Source: Egerieenecus sp048201975 (GTDB lineage: Bacteria; Bacillota; Clostridia; Christensenellales; Aristaeellaceae). From it: a stretch of DNA of 21,550 bases. The stretch lies in NCBI GenBank assembly GCA_048201975.1, contig DBFBGQ010000080.1, positions 1 through 21,550 on the forward strand, read 5' to 3'. The notes beneath the pieces were generated by a model that was given only the letters and a program-made list of their open reading frames with translations, was not told the DNA's origin and made no database searches. The first letter of the stretch is position 1, and every line of letters begins with the position of its first letter. Position numbers and translations under genes: made by a program. This document shows, one piece after another, positions 21,440-21,550 of this stretch.

Positions 21440-21550
21440 GTCGGAGGGGCCGCAGCCCCTTCGACTTTCATTCGTGTAAGCCGGCTTTGCCGGCTTCGCG
21501 GGTCGTTGATTTTGCTTGCAAAATCAATTCCTTACAACTTCGGACGACCT
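21440..21550. repeat. Hairpin-dense intergenic tail, possible dispersed repeat
   Basis: Three palindromic stems follow each other: AGGGGC-CGCA-GCCCCT (about 21445-21460), AAGCCGGC-TTT-GCCGGCTT (21478-21496) and TTGATTTTGC-TT-GCAAAATCAA (21506-21527). No ORF with a start and ribosome site covers them. The packing suggests a REP-like or mobile-element-associated repeat that continues past the window end. Confidence 0.45.

Overview
The window is GC-rich DNA (clearly above 60% by eye) from a low-identity, probably gut-associated member of the Clostridia (Bacillota). The signs are strong AGGAGG-type ribosome sites, Firmicute sigma-A promoters (several with an extended TGCTATAAT -10 box), a single-chain glycyl-tRNA synthetase, a DUF975 membrane protein, a YhcN/YlaJ-type spore lipoprotein and an RsfA-like Myb regulator. 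The last two suggest a spore former. I cannot name genus or species. Genes lie on both strands, and most operons end in clear rho-independent hairpins.

Layout. 1-2.9 kb: a secreted alkaline phosphatase, a structured GC-rich spacer ending in a terminator, and a YibE/F membrane protein. 2.9-5.5 kb: a DUF3267 putative zinc metallopeptidase, a tiny leader-like ORF with a P-loop kinase, and a DUF975 membrane protein carrying an in-frame 72-bp duplication. 5.5-7.8 kb: yajC, a convergent Myb/RsfA-like regulator with a forespore-type promoter candidate, a protein that looks like a THEP1 nucleotide triphosphatase without its P-loop, and tRNA-Gln(CTG) and tRNA-Glu(CTC). 7.8-9.0 kb (minus strand): a spore lipoprotein and a small membrane protein. 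9.0-12.3 kb: an apparent operon of three VanY-type D,D-carboxypeptidase paralogues (the second has lost zinc ligands) and a GNAT acetyltransferase broken near its end by a frameshift. 12.3-15.6 kb: uridine kinase (minus), a secreted GH18 glycosidase (plus) and a class V aminotransferase of the PhnW type (minus). 15.7-18.6 kb: a 950-residue protein with a C-terminal aldehyde dehydrogenase domain and an N-terminal half resembling a degenerate iron-dependent alcohol dehydrogenase split by an acidic repeat linker. 18.7-21.4 kb: glycyl-tRNA synthetase and an SLC13/ArsB-like permease. The last 170 bases are a hairpin-dense, repeat-like tail.

Together this is mostly core housekeeping plus cell-envelope and spore-related genes; I see no phage, transposase, CRISPR array or classical defence island. 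The most unusual items are the inverted ADH-ALDH fusion with its 48-bp tandem repeats, two apparent pseudoenzymes (THEP1-like and VanY2), the 38-bp direct repeats inside the DUF975 gene, and the terminator placed directly before the yibE/F ribosome site. All homology statements rest on motif reading, not on database searches.
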